NCBI GenBank assembly: GCA_937889645.1
Contig: CALBZE010000097.1
Coordinates: forward strand, 62,001 to 126,000
DNA from: an uncultured bacterium
Lineage (GTDB): Bacteria; Gemmatimonadota; Gemmatimonadetes; Longimicrobiales; RSA9
DNA: 64,000 nucleotides
Direction: 5' to 3'
In this document: in pieces, positions 29,844 to 38,013 of the stretch
How the letters are laid out: the number at the start of each line of letters is the position of its first letter
Numbering within the stretch: position 1 is the stretch's first letter
Made by a program: the position numbers and the translations under genes
The notes under the pieces: model-generated
What the model was told of the DNA's origin: nothing
Databases searched by the model: none
Seen by the model: the letters and a program-made list of their open reading frames with translations, nothing else

Positions 29844-30959
29844 TTGAACGGACGACTCGTCATTCGCGCGCCGAATCATCTGGGCGACTTGGTGATGGCG
29901 CTGCCCGCGCTGGCGGAGGAGCCGGAGGCCGACGTGCTGGTGGCACGCGGCCTCGTTCCGCTTCTGGAGCTGGTCCCGGGGCGTGGAGGTGCGCCGGGCG
30001 CCGGTGGGCCTACGGTGGCGGCCGGGGCGGCGACGCATGGCTTCGCCGATGTGGGAATGGATGGGGCGAAGGCGGCGGTGGGGGCGCGCCGCGTCATCCC
30101 GTTCGACCGGGGGTGGCGGGGCGTCGTACAGGCCGCGGCTGCGTTGCGGCGCGGCCGGTACGGGCGCGGGGTGCTGCTCACGCCTTCGTTCTCGTCGGCG
30201 CTCGTCTTCGCTTTGGGCGGCGTTCGGGACCGGCGCGGCACGGCGACCGATGGCCGAAGGATGCTGCTCACGGACCCGGTGGAGCCGGATACGCTGGCGG
30301 GATTGCACCGAGCGGCGGCGTACGTGGCGCTGGTGACCGGCCGGGCGCCGGATCGCGTCCCGGAGCCGCGTCTGGAGGTGCCGGCGGCGCTGCGGGAGCG
30401 GTGGCGCGAAATCGCAGGGCTGGCGGACGGTCCCGTGGTCGGCATATTTCCGGGTGGCAACGCATCGTCGCGGCGGTGGGACGCGGATCGCTACCGCGAA
30501 GTCGTGGGGCGGCTGACGCGGGAGGGTGTGCGGGTGGTCGTGTTCGGCGGACCGTCGGAGCGGGATCTCGCGGCGGCCGTCGCGGGCGACGTCGCCCTGA
30601 ACGTCGCGGGCCGGACGGCGCTGCCGCTCCTGGCGGCGGGGCTCGAGGCGTGCGACCTTCTGGTCACGAACGACACGGGACCGATGCACCTCGCGGCCGC
30701 GGTCGGCACGCCGACGGTTTCGTTGTGGGGCGCGGGCGATCCGGCGGAGACCAGGCCGCTGGGTGAGGGGCACGTCCTCCTGCGGAGGTCGGATCTGCCC
30801 TGCGTGCCGTGTGTGCGGAACGAGTGCCCGCGTCGTGGTCCGGGGTACGTCCTGCCGGAGGCGGAGCGCGAGTGTCTGCGCCTGATCGAGGTGGCGGACG
30901 TGATCGCGGCGATCGAGTCACGGGGTGTGCGTGTGGAGAAGGAGCGAGGCGATGGCTAA
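29844..30959 (+). CDS. Glycosyltransferase family 9 (heptosyltransferase-like)
   Basis: 371 aa. It starts at TTG 29844, with GGGAGGAC just upstream; the preceding stop is at 29835. The N-terminal fold starts RLVIRAPNHLGDLVMALPAL, and the C-terminal domain has VVGIFPGGNASSRRWDADRY, LLVTNDTGPMHLAAAVGTP and SLWGAGDP. These are the GT9 signature around the ADP-heptose pocket. It probably transfers a sugar during LPS-core or glycan synthesis on the cytoplasmic face; donor and acceptor are not known. A Cys cluster (CVPCVRNECPRRG) near the C-terminus is typical of several GT9 members. The next gene overlaps it by eight bases. Confidence 0.85.
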   Translation: MNGRLVIRAPNHLGDLVMALPALAEEPEADVLVARGLVPLLELVPGRGGAPGAGGPTVAAGAATHGFADVGMDGAKAAVGARRVIPFDRGWRGVVQAAAALRRGRYGRGVLLTPSFSSALVFALGGVRDRRGTATDGRRMLLTDPVEPDTLAGLHRAAAYVALVTGRAPDRVPEPRLEVPAALRERWREIAGLADGPVVGIFPGGNASSRRWDADRYREVVGRLTREGVRVVVFGGPSERDLAAAVAGDVALNVAGRTALPLLAAGLEACDLLVTNDTGPMHLAAAVGTPTVSLWGAGDPAETRPLGEGHVLLRRSDLPCVPCVRNECPRRGPGYVLPEAERECLRLIEVADVIAAIESRGVRVEKERGDG

Positions 30960-31962
30960 CGGAGCGATCCCGAGCGACAAGAAGTGGCTGGTCGGCGTGG
31001 ACCTCGGCGGCACGAACATCGCGGTCGGTGTACTCCCGATCGACGGCGGCGATGTCCTGGCGCTCCGGACGCAGCCGACGGAGGCGCACAAGGGCGCGAA
31101 GTTCGTCGTGGACCGCATCGTCGCGATGATCGAGGAGTCGATCGCCGAGGTGCTGTCGAAGCACGGCGGCACGCGGGAGGACTTCGGCGGGATCGGCATC
31201 GGTTCGCCGGGGCCGCTGGACCGCAGGAGCGGCACGGTGATCAACACGCCGAACCTCGGGTGGCGAAACTTCCCGCTGCGGGACCTGATCTCGAACGCCG
31301 TCGGGCTCCCGGCCACGCTGGACAACGACGCGAACTGCGCGACGTACGGCGAGTGGTGGTTGGGCGCCGGCCGTGGCGTGGATACGCTGGTCGGGCTCAC
31401 GTTGGGTACGGGGATCGGCGGCGGGATCGTGCTGAACGGCGAGATCTTCCACGGCGTGACCGACGCCGCGGGCGAGATCGGCCACATGACGATCGATTCG
31501 ACGGGCCGGAAGTGCAAGTGCGGCAACTACGGGTGTCTGGAGGCGTACGCCTCCGGCCCCGCGATCGCGCTGCGGGCCATCGAGGGGATCGAAGCCGGCG
31601 CGGAGAGCATGCTCCCGGACCTGGTCGGCGGTCGGCTCGAGGAGATCACGGCCGCGACGGTCTACGAGGCTGTCGTGCTCGGCGACCCGTACGCGAACGA
31701 GGTGATGAAGGAGACGGCGAAGTTCCTGGGCGCCGGCGTCGCCAACATCATCAACATCCTGAATCCCGAGATGATCGTGATCGCGGGCGGCGTCACGCGG
31801 GCGGGGGACCACCTCTTCGTTCCGCTGCGGGCCGAGGTGCGCCGGCGTGCGTTCCGGGTGGCCGAAGAGGCGTGCCAGATCGTATCGGCGCAACTGACCG
31901 GGCGGGCCGGGGTGATCGGCGCGGCGGCGTTGTTCAAGAAAGAGACCTGGGGCGTGGTCTGA
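30952..31962 (+). CDS. glk: ROK-family glucokinase
   Basis: 336 aa. ATP-dependent phosphorylation of glucose to glucose-6-phosphate, in the cytosol. VGVDLGGTNIAVG binds phosphate; DNDANCATYGEWWLGAGRG carries the catalytic Asp; GEIGHMTI and the ROK zinc motif CKCGNYGCLEAY are intact. Its ATG at 30952 overlaps the end of the GT9 gene (8 bases), so the two are coupled. ROK kinases with this layout are usually glucokinases, but other hexoses are possible. Confidence 0.9.
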   Translation: MANGAIPSDKKWLVGVDLGGTNIAVGVLPIDGGDVLALRTQPTEAHKGAKFVVDRIVAMIEESIAEVLSKHGGTREDFGGIGIGSPGPLDRRSGTVINTPNLGWRNFPLRDLISNAVGLPATLDNDANCATYGEWWLGAGRGVDTLVGLTLGTGIGGGIVLNGEIFHGVTDAAGEIGHMTIDSTGRKCKCGNYGCLEAYASGPAIALRAIEGIEAGAESMLPDLVGGRLEEITAATVYEAVVLGDPYANEVMKETAKFLGAGVANIINILNPEMIVIAGGVTRAGDHLFVPLRAEVRRRAFRVAEEACQIVSAQLTGRAGVIGAAALFKKETWGVV

Positions 31963-31973
31963 GGTCGAAGCAG

Positions 31974-32963
31974 ATGCCACGGCTCGGCATCATCGGAACG
32001 ATGGTGTGGGACCGGATCTACGCGCGGGATGTGCGCGTGGAGCCGGTCGAGGAGTGGGGTGGAATCTCGTACGCACTGGCCGCGGCGGTCGCGGCGCGGT
32101 GCGACGGGTGGGAGCTGGTTCCGATCGTGAAGGTCGGCCGGGATCTGGAGGAGCGGGCCGGGCAGTTCCTGCATTCGCTCCCGGGGCTGGACCTCGAGAC
32201 CGGCGTGCGCGTGGTCCCGGAGCCGAACAACCGCGTCGAGCTGCGTTACCTGGACGGCGCGCGGCGGACGGAGCGGCTGACGGGCGGCGTGCCGCCGTGG
32301 CGCTTCGAGGAGCTGGGGCCGATCCTCGAGCGGCTGGACGCGCTCTACATCAACTTCATCTCCGGCTTCGAGCTGGAGCTGGAGACGATGATCCGCGTGC
32401 GGTTGGCGTTCCAGGGACCGATCTACGCGGACATCCACTCGCTGTTGCTCGGCGTGGCTCCGGGCGGCCGGCGGGTCTACCGTCCGCTCGAGGCGTGGCG
32501 CGACTGGCTCCGCTGCTTCGACATCGTGCAGCTCAACGAAGACGAGCTGTCGTGGCTGGCGCAGGCGTGGGGTGACCCGTGGCTGTTCGCCGCCGAAGTC
32601 GTCGGGGACGCGCCGCGGCTGCTGCTCGCGACGCTGGGTGCGCGAGGCGCGGCGTACGTCGCGTCGCCGGCGTTCCGGCCGGATCCGCTGACGTGGCGGA
32701 CCGGCGGGCCGCTCGCCGAGCTGCCGGAGCTGGGCGTGCCGGGCACGGCGCGGAGCGAGAGGGTCGCGATCGTGACGGAACCACGTGAAGGGGACCCGAC
32801 CGGTTGCGGTGACGTGTGGGGCGCCACATGCTTCAGCCGGCTGCTGGCGGGCGAGTCGCTCGAGGAGGCGATGCGGGCGGCGAACCGGGCGGCGGCGCGC
32901 AACATCGAGCACATGGGCGCGACCGGGTTGCATCTCCATCTGCTAGGACGCATAGACACGTGA
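31974..32963 (+). CDS. PfkB/ribokinase-like sugar kinase
   Basis: 329 aa. The N-terminus GIIGTMVWDRIYARDVRVEP and the C-terminal GDPTGCGDVWGATCFSRLL match the PfkB signature (GDxxxxGD with catalytic Asp). The middle is divergent: there is no clear N-terminal GGSPAN motif, only WGGISYALAAAVAARC. The substrate cannot be named. It lies 11 bases after glk and is coupled to the next gene by a 4-base overlap. Sharing the transcript with a STAS-HATPase pair is unusual for a sugar kinase. Confidence 0.75.
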   Translation: MPRLGIIGTMVWDRIYARDVRVEPVEEWGGISYALAAAVAARCDGWELVPIVKVGRDLEERAGQFLHSLPGLDLETGVRVVPEPNNRVELRYLDGARRTERLTGGVPPWRFEELGPILERLDALYINFISGFELELETMIRVRLAFQGPIYADIHSLLLGVAPGGRRVYRPLEAWRDWLRCFDIVQLNEDELSWLAQAWGDPWLFAAEVVGDAPRLLLATLGARGAAYVASPAFRPDPLTWRTGGPLAELPELGVPGTARSERVAIVTEPREGDPTGCGDVWGATCFSRLLAGESLEEAMRAANRAAARNIEHMGATGLHLHLLGRIDT

Positions 32964-33850
32964 AGGTCATCACCATCCCCGCGACGCTGGAGGAGCGGAG
33001 CTTCGAGGACGTGGTGCACGCGCTGGCGGGCGCCGAGGGCGGGCGAGTGCTCTTCGACGCGCGCGCGCTGCGCTGGGTGGACCCGTACGGGATGCTCGGG
33101 CTGCTGGCGGCGGCGGAGGTGGCTGGGCGGGGCGGCGATCGGCCGGTGCTGCAGCTGCCTCAGGCGGCCGAGGTCCTGAGCTACCTGGGCCGCATGCGCT
33201 TCTTCGATCACGCGGAGGAGCTGTTCGAGATGCACGGCTCGCCCCGTCGGGGCCGGGGCGGCGAGGCGGCGTCGGACGTGTTGCTCGAGATCACGCCGAT
33301 CCGGGAATATCACGACGTGCACGCCGCGGTGGATCGGGTGAATGCGCGCGCGATCGAGATCCTGACGCACCAGCTCCACTACCCGACCAAGGAGGCGTGG
33401 CAATTCGGCTCGATGCTCTCCGAGGTCTGCCAGAACATCCTGGAGCACTCCCAGGCGACGGGGTGGGTCGCCACGCAGACGTACAGCCGGATCCCCCAGC
33501 TCGACCGCCGGGTGGTCAAGATCGGGGTGGTCGACCTGGGGATCGGCTTCAAGGGCTCGCTGGCCGGCGCGCACGCGGCGCGGTTCGGCGACCGCTGGGG
33601 CGATGCAGCGGCGCTGGAGGCCGCGTTCATCCACGGACTCACGCGGTTCCACGACCCCGGCCGCGGGCAGGGGCTAAAGCAGATCCGCAAACAGGTCGGC
33701 CGTTGGGGCGGCAAGGTCTCGATCCGGAGCGGGACCGCGAGGATCGCGGACGTGCCGGACTGGGACGACACGGCGCCGCTCGAGGAGAAGCTGCCGTTCT
33801 TCCCGGGTGCGCAGATCGGGATCGTGTTGCCGGCAAGGAGCGACGCATGA
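32960..33850 (+). CDS. STAS-like plus HATPase fusion, anti-sigma/anti-anti-sigma type regulator
   Basis: 296 aa. It starts at the GTG inside GTGA (32960), overlapping the PfkB stop. Residues 1-95 form a STAS-like domain (VLFDARALRWVDPYGMLGLL). Residues about 130-250 are a GHKL ATPase: N-box EVCQNILEHS (about 154), G1 VVDLGIGFKG and G2 DPGRGQGLKQI. This resembles RsbW/SpoIIAB-type kinases fused to their STAS antagonist partner, but no sigma factor is adjacent. The next gene carries a DUF4325 STAS-like domain. The pair probably forms a small ATP-dependent switch; the target is unknown (inference). Confidence 0.75.
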   Translation: MKVITIPATLEERSFEDVVHALAGAEGGRVLFDARALRWVDPYGMLGLLAAAEVAGRGGDRPVLQLPQAAEVLSYLGRMRFFDHAEELFEMHGSPRRGRGGEAASDVLLEITPIREYHDVHAAVDRVNARAIEILTHQLHYPTKEAWQFGSMLSEVCQNILEHSQATGWVATQTYSRIPQLDRRVVKIGVVDLGIGFKGSLAGAHAARFGDRWGDAAALEAAFIHGLTRFHDPGRGQGLKQIRKQVGRWGGKVSIRSGTARIADVPDWDDTAPLEEKLPFFPGAQIGIVLPARSDA

Positions 33851-34437
33851 CGGACGTGTCCCGGGACGTCGTCCCGCTGCGCTTCGAGCTGTCGAGCTTC
33901 GTGAACCGGTCGGTCGCGAGTCTCTACTCGCACCTGGTCACGCGGCCGACGGGGCAGGCGGTACGCCTCGGGATCGAGAGCCAGATCGGCGAGATCGGTG
34001 CGCTGTGCGTGTCGATCCTGGATTTCGGGCAGGTGGCCGTGCTGGACTACAGCTGCGCGGACGAGACGGTGGCCAAGCTGATCCTGCGCTACCAGTCGGA
34101 CGACCGGCCGGCGGATGCGTACTTCGTCGCCCGCGGGTTGGCTGAGCATCATCTGGAGGCGATCGAGGCGGTGCTTGAGCGGCACGACCTCGCGCTCGTC
34201 GCCGAGCTCGAGACGGGACCCGCGCTGCTCGGGAAAGTCGATGCGGAGGAGCACGAGGTGTGGCGGGCGGTCGAACGGCTCGGCCGCGCGACCCGGGACG
34301 ACGTGGCCGGTTATCTCGGAGTCGAGACCCGGGAAGTCTCGCGTCCGTTGAATTCCCTGGTCCGGCGCCGGGTCGTGCTGTATCGGGAGGCGACCGGCCT
34401 GCACTACGCGTTGACGCCTCTCGTGCCCGACCAGTGA
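33847..34437 (+). CDS. DUF4325 STAS-like domain with C-terminal winged-helix-like domain
   Basis: 196 aa. The ATG at 33847 overlaps the stop of the STAS-HATPase gene (ATGA). Residues 1-75 (ALCVSILDFGQVAVLDYSCA, DETVAKLILRY) fit the STAS-like DUF4325 pattern. Residues about 135-190 (EHEVWRAVERLGRATRDDVA, ETREVSRPLNSLVRRRVVLY) look like a winged helix-turn-helix of the MarR/ArsR sort. The likely role is DNA binding or a scaffold controlled by the coupled ATPase (inference). It is the last gene of the lepA-side unit; the paralogue gene at 34454 is convergent. Confidence 0.65.
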   Translation: MTDVSRDVVPLRFELSSFVNRSVASLYSHLVTRPTGQAVRLGIESQIGEIGALCVSILDFGQVAVLDYSCADETVAKLILRYQSDDRPADAYFVARGLAEHHLEAIEAVLERHDLALVAELETGPALLGKVDAEEHEVWRAVERLGRATRDDVAGYLGVETREVSRPLNSLVRRRVVLYREATGLHYALTPLVPDQ

Positions 34438-34453
34438 CTCGGCGAATCCGGGA

Positions 34454-35182
34454 TCAGTCGCGCAATGCGAGGGTGAGCACGCGGTTCGTCGCCTGGAGCG
34501 CGGCGAGCGCGGCGGCTTCGTCACCCTCGCCCGCGGGGTGCGCCCCGGCCAGCGCGACGGGCTTGCGTCCGAGGAGTGGCGAGACGGCGAGGACGGAGAC
34601 GAGGACGTAGCTCCGACCGATTGCCTGGACGACGGACGCAGACTCGAGCTCGAGGTGCATCTTCCCCGCGCACGCTTCCGACGCGGAGCGGAGCGTGGCC
34701 GCGGCGACGGCGCGGATGCGGCCCGTCCCCCCATCCAGATCTTCGGCCAATCCTTCGAAGACTTTCCCCTTCCAGGAAACCCGGACCCTGGTCTCGATCC
34801 GTCCGCCGCGCACGGTCGATTCCATCCCATCGAAGACGAGGCGCGGAGTCCCGAAGCAGGTCACCGGGGCGGGCGCGGCTTTGTCCGGAGCCGCGCCGTT
34901 CATCGCGGGCGACGCTTGCTCGGCGATCGGGGCCTGGTCGCCGCGGTCGGTGAGCTGAGCGATGCTGATTACGCGCTGGTCGACCGGCACGCCGAGGCGC
35001 TCCTCGAGGAGTTCGCGGATGTCGCGCGCGAGGTGGCGCGGCTCGGGACCGGGCCCGACGAGGACGTGGACCTCGCGAGGGTGTCCGTAGATGTCTTCAC
35101 GGACGAACGCGCCGCGCACTGAAGGGAGCTCGCGCAGGATCGCTTCGGCGGCTTCCTTGGTGTGGACCTTTTTCATGGCCAC
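34454..35182 (-). CDS. Unknown two-domain protein, paralogue of the gene at 4340-4975
   Basis: 242 aa. The GTG at 35182 has GAGG at a good distance; an ATG at 35176 is an alternative. The N-terminus (HTKEAAEAILRELPSVRG, VHVLVGPG) and C-terminus (RVRVSWKGKVFEGLAEDLDG, AVAAATLRSASEACAG, YVLVSVLAVSPLLGRK and a final ATNRVLTLALRD) follow the same plan as the protein at 4340-4975. An Ala/Pro linker joins the two halves. No signal peptide or known motif is visible. On the minus strand TTGACT with TACATT lies upstream near 35245-35219, but the spacing is only 15 bases. Confidence 0.7.
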   Translation of the reverse strand: MAMKKVHTKEAAEAILRELPSVRGAFVREDIYGHPREVHVLVGPGPEPRHLARDIRELLEERLGVPVDQRVISIAQLTDRGDQAPIAEQASPAMNGAAPDKAAPAPVTCFGTPRLVFDGMESTVRGGRIETRVRVSWKGKVFEGLAEDLDGGTGRIRAVAAATLRSASEACAGKMHLELESASVVQAIGRSYVLVSVLAVSPLLGRKPVALAGAHPAGEGDEAAALAALQATNRVLTLALRD

Positions 35183-35255
35183 GGCTGCCTCGGGAGGTTC
35201 GGTTAGCGCGCAAGAGAATGTAGAACAACGGCTTCGCAGTCAAGGCCGGGGTCCG

Positions 35256-35281
35256 GGGCGGCGGCCCGCGGGCCGCCGCCC
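35256..35281. repeat. Perfect 26-base palindrome in the divergent region
   Basis: GGGCGGCGGCCCG (35256-35268) is followed directly by its reverse complement (35269-35281). It lies between the divergent paralogue gene and the mannose guanylyltransferase gene, about 80 bases before the latter's start. It could be a terminator-like leader hairpin, a transcription insulator or a protein site. Confidence 0.45.
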
Positions 35282-35360
35282 TTCCGTTCGGCACGACGAT
35301 TGCTCAAAGGCCCGGCATCCTCACCGCCTGTCGATCCCACAACAGAGCCGGGGAATTGGA

Positions 35361-37868
35361 ATGAAAGGCGTGATCATGGCCGGCGGGTTCGGAACCCGTC
35401 TCAAGCCGCTCACGATCCATCGTCCGAAGCCCATGGTGCCGATCGCCAACCGCCCGATCATGGAGCACATCGTCGATCTACTCGGGCGGCACGGAATCAC
35501 CGATCTGATCTCGATCCTGTACTTCCAGCCGGAGCACATCACCGAGTACTTCGGCGACGGCTCCGCGTTCGGCGTACGCATGCGGTACGCGACGGCGGAC
35601 GCGGACTACGGCACGGCCGGCGCGGTGCGGAACGCGTGGGACCTGATCGAAGGCGACCGGGTCCTGGTCATAAGCGGCGACGTGCTCACGGACTTCGACC
35701 TGAGCGAGATCGTAGCGGCGCACGAGGCGCGGGAGGCGGAGGCGACGATCGCGTTGACGCACGTCGAGAACCCACTCGCCTTCGGGATCGTGATCGCCGA
35801 CCCGGAATCCGGCCGGATCGAGCGGTTCCTCGAGAAGCCGACGTGGGGCGAGGTCTTCAGCGACACGATCAACACGGGGATCTACGTGCTGGAGCCCGAG
35901 GCGCTCTCGCGGGTGCCGCCGGAGACGAACTTCGACTTCTCGAAGGACCTCTTCCCTCAGATGCTGCGGGAGGAGGCGCGACTCTTCGGGCACGTGGCGC
36001 AGGGCTACTGGCGCGACGTCGGCAACCTGGCCGAGTATCGGCGGGCGAACGACGACGTACTGGCCGGCCGCGTGAGGATCCAGCCGCGGGGCGAGCGGCG
36101 CGAACACGACGGCGCGAACCTGTGGGGCGAGCCCGGCGCGCGGCTCGGCCGGGACGTGCACCTCGCGGGGACCGTCCTCCTCGGCCGCGGCGCGCAGGTC
36201 GGGCGCGGCGCGATCCTGGAGAACGTGGTGGTCGGCGCGGGGTGCGAGATCGGGGACGGCGCGGAGCTGCGCAACGTCGTACTCTGGGAAGGGTGCGAGA
36301 TCGGCGCGGGCGCGCGGATCAGCGAGACGGTTTGCGCCGGCGGCGTTCGGGTCGGCGAAGGCGCCCTGGTGAGGGAGAACACGATCCTCTCGGACCGGGC
36401 GGAGGTCGGCGCCTTCTCGGTGGTCGGCCCGAACGTGAAGGTCTGGCCGGACAAGGTCGTGGAAGACCGGGCGGTCCTGACGCACTCGCTCATCTGGGGC
36501 GAAGCGTGGGAGCGCAGTCTCTTCCACGGCGCACGGGTGAGCGGGATCCCGAACGCGGAGCTGACGCCGGAGGTCGTGTCGCGGCTCGGCGGCGCGTACG
36601 GCTCGATGCTGGGGCCGGGGTCGTACATCGCGACATCGCGTGACTCGGACCGCGCGTCACGGATGATCAACCGCGCAATGATCACGGGGTTCATGTCGGC
36701 CGGCGCGAACGTGGAGGACCTGCGCGAGATGCCGATCCCCGTGGTTCGGCACGCGGTCAACCACGGCCGCGAGGCGGGCGGGATCCACGTGCGGCGGTCG
36801 CCGTTCGACCCGCGCGTCGTCGACATCCTCTTCTTCGACGCGGATGGCCGCGACCTGCCGCCGGGGAAGACGCAGTCGATCGAGCGGTTGTTCAGCCGCG
36901 AGGACTTCCCGCGCGCGGGGCCGGACGGGACGGGCGGGATCAACTTCCCGACGCGCGTCGTCGAAGGGTATCGGGAGCACTTCCTTTCCGAGGTCGACCG
37001 GGATCTGATCGCCGAACGGCGTTTCACGCTGGTCGTCGACTTCGCCTACGGCACGACGGTCGAGGTATTCCCCGGGCTGCTCGGCGCGCTGCAGACGGAG
37101 ACGGTGAGTCTGGACGCGTACGTCGCGCCGGGTCGACTCTCGCGGAGCGAGGAGGAGTTCCACGCATCGCTCGTGCGCCTGGGCGGTATCGTTCGCTCGA
37201 TCGACGCGGACCTCGGGCTCTGGATCGACCCGGGCGGCGAGGTGATCAACCTGGTCGACGACCTGGGGCGGCCGCTCTCGCCCGAGCTGGCGCAGGCGGT
37301 CTACGTGCGTCTCGCGCTCGAGCACCTGGGGATCCGGCGCGTTGCGATCCCGGTGACCAGTCCGGCGGTCACGGCTCGGATCGTCCGGGAAGCGGGAGCG
37401 GAGCTGCACTGGACGAAGACCGAGCACCACGCCATGATGGCCTCGGCTACGGACGCGGACCTGGTGGCCGGGGCGCGGGGCGAGATCATCTTCCCGCATT
37501 TCATCCCCGCATACGACGGGATGTTCGCCGCGGTCAAGCTGTTGGAAGCGCTGGCGCGCTCGGGCGCGCGGCTGAGCGACGAGGCGGACCGCGTCCCGGC
37601 GATCCACATGAGGCAGGCGCGCGTGGCGTGCCCGTGGGCGCGCAAGGGCGCGGTCATGCGTCGCCTGATCCAGGAGACGGAGGGCGAGGAGCGGCAGCTC
37701 GTCGACGGGGTGAAGGTCTGGTTGGGCGACGCGGAGTGGGTCCTGATCATCCCGCACTCGCACAAGCCGTACTTCGTCGTGACGGTCGAGGCGCCGACGG
37801 CCGCGGGTGCGGGCGCGCTGGTCGATCGGTACGTCCGACACGTGGAGCGGTGGCGCGATGAGGGGTGA
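35361..37868 (+). CDS. Mannose-1-phosphate guanylyltransferase / phosphomannomutase-like fusion
   Basis: 835 aa. The N-terminal nucleotidyltransferase (GVIMAGGFGTRLKPLT) makes a nucleotide sugar, probably GDP-mannose. Left-handed beta-helix repeats follow (about 250-370), then a phosphomannomutase-like module (about 390-835). In the mutase part the phosphoserine loop, normally TASHNP, reads RRSPFD (near residue 479). The metal loop, normally DGDxDR, reads DADLGL (near 614), so only parts of the active site remain. The second half may therefore be a regulatory rather than catalytic domain. Such long fusions occur in several phyla. The product likely feeds the surface-polysaccharide pathway. 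Confidence 0.85.
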   Translation: MKGVIMAGGFGTRLKPLTIHRPKPMVPIANRPIMEHIVDLLGRHGITDLISILYFQPEHITEYFGDGSAFGVRMRYATADADYGTAGAVRNAWDLIEGDRVLVISGDVLTDFDLSEIVAAHEAREAEATIALTHVENPLAFGIVIADPESGRIERFLEKPTWGEVFSDTINTGIYVLEPEALSRVPPETNFDFSKDLFPQMLREEARLFGHVAQGYWRDVGNLAEYRRANDDVLAGRVRIQPRGERREHDGANLWGEPGARLGRDVHLAGTVLLGRGAQVGRGAILENVVVGAGCEIGDGAELRNVVLWEGCEIGAGARISETVCAGGVRVGEGALVRENTILSDRAEVGAFSVVGPNVKVWPDKVVEDRAVLTHSLIWGEAWERSLFHGARVSGIPNAELTPEVVSRLGGAYGSMLGPGSYIATSRDSDRASRMINRAMITGFMSAGANVEDLREMPIPVVRHAVNHGREAGGIHVRRSPFDPRVVDILFFDADGRDLPPGKTQSIERLFSREDFPRAGPDGTGGINFPTRVVEGYREHFLSEVDRDLIAERRFTLVVDFAYGTTVEVFPGLLGALQTETVSLDAYVAPGRLSRSEEEFHASLVRLGGIVRSIDADLGLWIDPGGEVINLVDDLGRPLSPELAQAVYVRLALEHLGIRRVAIPVTSPAVTARIVREAGAELHWTKTEHHAMMASATDADLVAGARGEIIFPHFIPAYDGMFAAVKLLEALARSGARLSDEADRVPAIHMRQARVACPWARKGAVMRRLIQETEGEERQLVDGVKVWLGDAEWVLIIPHSHKPYFVVTVEAPTAAGAGALVDRYVRHVERWRDEG

Positions 37869-38013
37869 GGTGGAGGCGCCGCCACGGGGTCGGGCGGAGG
37901 TGCCGGCGCGAGTACGGGCGCGGGGGATGGCGCGAGATTGGCCGGGGGCGCTGGCCCGCGTGCGGGCGCGGGTTCGGGCGCACGTGCGGGACCCGGAGCC
38001 GGTGGGGCCGTGA
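37858..38013 (+). CDS. Possible 51-aa arginine-rich peptide bridging two genes
   Basis: An ATG at 37858, 11 bases before the end of the upstream gene, opens a frame that ends in TGA at 38011-38013, overlapping the GTG of the AI-2E transporter (GTGA). The product is short and arginine/alanine-rich (VRARVRAHVRDPEP) from a repetitive stretch. The neat overlaps at both ends suggest it is translated, perhaps only to couple ribosomes; the composition argues it is not a folded protein. Confidence 0.3.
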   Translation: MRGEVEAPPRGRAEVPARVRARGMARDWPGALARVRARVRAHVRDPEPVGP

